Shown one piece after another: positions 62,707 to 64,000 of a DNA stretch of 64,000 nt (positions are counted from its first letter, which is position 1; each line of letters opens with the position of its first letter). Where the stretch lies: assembly GCF_033547095.1 (NCBI RefSeq), contig NZ_CP137852.1, forward strand, positions 985,501 through 1,049,500, read 5' to 3'. Under the pieces are notes generated by a model, which worked only from the letters and a program-made list of their open reading frames with translations, did no database searches and was not told the origin of the DNA. The DNA is from Sediminicoccus rosea (GTDB taxonomy: Bacteria > Pseudomonadota > Alphaproteobacteria > Acetobacterales > Acetobacteraceae). The translations under genes and the position numbers were made by a program.

Positions 62707-63855
62707 TCAGAACCTGTAGCGAAGGCCGAGACCGACCTGGACATTGGGGCTTTCGGACACGAGGCCCATGCCGAGCGAGGGTTCGATCCAGAGGCCCTGG
62801 GCCAGGCGCTGCACGAGGGAGAGGCGAAACACCGCGGCCTCGCTCGCCGTGGCGCGGTACTGGATGGAATTGGCCTGCAGGGCCGCAGTGTAGTTGCCGA
62901 TGAAGGTGAAGCCGAGGGTGGAGCGATCGCTCAGCGCGAAGCTGACCCCGGCATTGTAGCTGATGCGCCAGCCCGGCCTGAAGGTGATGCCCGACTGCTC
63001 GACGGGGAAGGCATATTCATAGGCGATGCCCCCGAAGATCACGAGCGGGTCCACCGTCTTGAACATCTGCACGCCGCCCCGCAACGCCCAGGCGGCGCGG
63101 GTGGAGATGAACTGCGTGATGTCCACCGGAACCTGTTGCGATGTGATTCCCTGCTCCGGATTCACAAAGGGCGAGGGGCCGGTCGGCGTGACGAGGGCCG
63201 CGGTGAAGACGGCGCCGGGGCGGTATTCGCGCTCGCCCCAGCCGCGGATGTTCACCTGCGCGGTCACGTCGCCCATCGCCCGCGTCTCGCGGTCGGTCAC
63301 GAAGGTGGGCGAGAACTCGAAGGAGCGGGTGGCGATGAAGAAGGGCACGGTGACCGAGGCCTCCACGCCGTCCAGCAGGCCGACGCGGCCGGTCAGCACG
63401 GCGGAGCCGCTGCGGTCGGAGGAGACGGTGCGGCGGTCCCGCAGGTAGCCGAGGTCGAGCGAGAGTTCGGCCTTGCCGGGGCGAAGCGTCACGGCCTGGT
63501 CGCGGAAGACGAAGGCCTCTTGCGGGATTTCCTCCTCGCGCGGGTCGCGCAGGCGGCTGGCGGGTTCGGTGGGGGGCGGGGCGGGGGTGGCCACCGGTGC
63601 GATCGGGGCTGGCGCAGGGGCGGCGGCGCTTGCTGCGGCGGGGCGGGCGGGCGCCGGGCGCGTGGTCCGCTGCGGCGAGCGCTCGAGCTGCTCCAGCCGC
63701 TGCTCCAGCAGGCGGATGCGTTCCATCAGCGCGGCACGGTCGCCGTCGGACTGGGCGATGGCGGGGAAGGCCGCGCTCCCGAGGAGAAGGAGCGCGGCGG
63801 AAAGGCTTGCCCTCTTGGCGATGCGGGGCCTGACATCCTGTCGGCGCGATGGCAT
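62707..63855 (-). CDS. Outer-membrane beta-barrel protein with coiled coil (FapF/MetA-pathway porin-like)
   Basis: A 382-residue exported protein. Signal peptide ends near AFPAIAQ. A heptad-like helix follows (ALMERIRLLEQRLEQLE, residues 42-58), then a Pro/Ala linker up to about 100. The remaining 280 residues are alternating beta strands (AELSLDLGYLRD, VGLLDGVEASVTVPFFIA, GDVTAQVNIRGWG, FTAALVTP, GWRISYNAGVSFAL, GLGLRYRF) and end in Phe, as needed for outer-membrane insertion. The layout (signal, coiled coil, barrel) is that of FapF, the amyloid-exporting trimeric porin, and of the phenol MetA-pathway transporter family. The substrate is unknown. Confidence 0.8.
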   Translation of the reverse strand: MPSRRQDVRPRIAKRASLSAALLLLGSAAFPAIAQSDGDRAALMERIRLLEQRLEQLERSPQRTTRPAPARPAAASAAAPAPAPIAPVATPAPPPTEPASRLRDPREEEIPQEAFVFRDQAVTLRPGKAELSLDLGYLRDRRTVSSDRSGSAVLTGRVGLLDGVEASVTVPFFIATRSFEFSPTFVTDRETRAMGDVTAQVNIRGWGEREYRPGAVFTAALVTPTGPSPFVNPEQGITSQQVPVDITQFISTRAAWALRGGVQMFKTVDPLVIFGGIAYEYAFPVEQSGITFRPGWRISYNAGVSFALSDRSTLGFTFIGNYTAALQANSIQYRATASEAAVFRLSLVQRLAQGLWIEPSLGMGLVSESPNVQVGLGLRYRF

Positions 63856-63862
63856 GGGGCGG

Positions 63863-64000
63863 CTACATGCCGGCCGCGGAATAGGCCGCCGCCCAGGCGC
63901 TGTAGAGATGCGCGTAATAGGCGTACCACGCGGCAGCCGTGTACCAGGACTGCTCCTGCGCGGAGCCGCTCACCGAGTAGTAGCGGGCATAGAACGCGAA
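63863..64000 (-). CDS. C-terminal part of a Tyr/Trp/Ala-rich protein (cut by window edge)
   Basis: The last 45 codons of a gene running in from the right edge, ending at TAG 63865-63863. Of the 45 residues, 9 are Tyr, 3 Trp, 2 Phe and 14 Ala (for example SWYTAAAWYAYYAHLYSAW). The gene ends 7 nt before the barrel gene, so the two are in one operon. The composition is very unlike its neighbours and would fit a structural or self-associating secreted protein. The body of the protein is out of view, so the family cannot be judged. Confidence 0.7.
   Translation of the reverse strand, partial: FAFYARYYSVSGSAQEQSWYTAAAWYAYYAHLYSAWAAAYSAAGM

Noticed and set aside
1-64000. CRISPR arrays, rRNA or tRNA genes, prophage
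   Set aside because: No regularly spaced repeats, no tRNA T-loop/acceptor pattern and no phage structural genes were noticed. The holin-like gene at 47934 is a YqjE-type protein in a YqjD/YqjE-like pair.

Overview
The window is a GC-rich bacterial chromosome segment packed with genes on both strands. It carries ClpS/ClpA, a phasin, GlnD, a malic enzyme fused to a phosphotransacetylase domain, AccA and three orphan Bug/TctC-type solute receptors. Together with the very high GC, these point to an alphaproteobacterium, most likely of the Acetobacteraceae (Roseomonas-like). That placement is inferred from gene content and motifs; no 16S or tRNA gene was seen.

Layout. 1-7.1 kb: a TauE/SafE permease (cut by the left edge), a 5'-nucleotidase, a family 5 ABC receptor, a PepSY membrane protein, two tandem Bug receptors and a tiny membrane protein. 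7.1-10.8 kb: a minus-strand sugar-nucleotide cluster (phosphogluco/mannomutase, UDP-glucose dehydrogenase, GalU) that supplies UDP-glucose and UDP-glucuronate for surface polysaccharide. 10.9-12.9 kb: a DD-carboxypeptidase divergent from a phasin gene whose promoter lies between two TGCA-N-TGCA palindromes. 13.2-16.1 kb: clpS-clpA. 16.2-19.7 kb: an AhpD-like protein, an esterase and malic enzyme. 19.8-32.6 kb: a long plus-strand run (mutS, glnD, murJ, trpS, a redoxin/2OG-oxygenase fusion, a PLP enzyme, a putative methyltransferase and a membrane protein) with an amine oxidase on the other strand. 32.7-42.5 kb: mostly minus strand (MFS, polA, zinc-finger protein, SDR, hrpB, quinone reductase-like enzyme) plus a lipoprotein hydrolase. 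42.6-56.5 kb: a metallo-beta-lactamase-fold protein, a 2-hydroxyacid dehydrogenase, a phosphoesterase with a kinase/universal-stress-protein fusion, a three-gene small membrane protein cluster, proC, a chemoreceptor, a double GNAT protein, an aspartate aminotransferase, accA and a DHA2-type MFS pump.

Two regions stand out. First, 56.5-58.4 kb is a sharply AT-rich islet (about 40-43% GC in counted lines, against 77% just outside). It holds two translationally coupled genes of unknown function: a soluble 348-residue protein followed by a 189-residue multi-pass membrane protein. Beside it is a short gene with an IS5-type transposase N-terminal domain but no DDE catalytic part, apparently read from a near-consensus promoter that would give a leaderless message. 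Second, the right end (61.4-64 kb, minus strand) is an operon of a Tyr/Trp/Ala-rich protein (only its tail is present), an outer-membrane barrel with an N-terminal coiled coil, a C39-like periplasmic cysteine peptidase and a small secreted protein. It resembles in parts the Fap amyloid export machinery of Pseudomonas and is the best candidate here for an undescribed system.

Many gene pairs overlap by 1-4 nt, implying translational coupling. Convergent gene ends repeatedly carry strong palindromes, often two hairpins in series, which probably act as bidirectional terminators.
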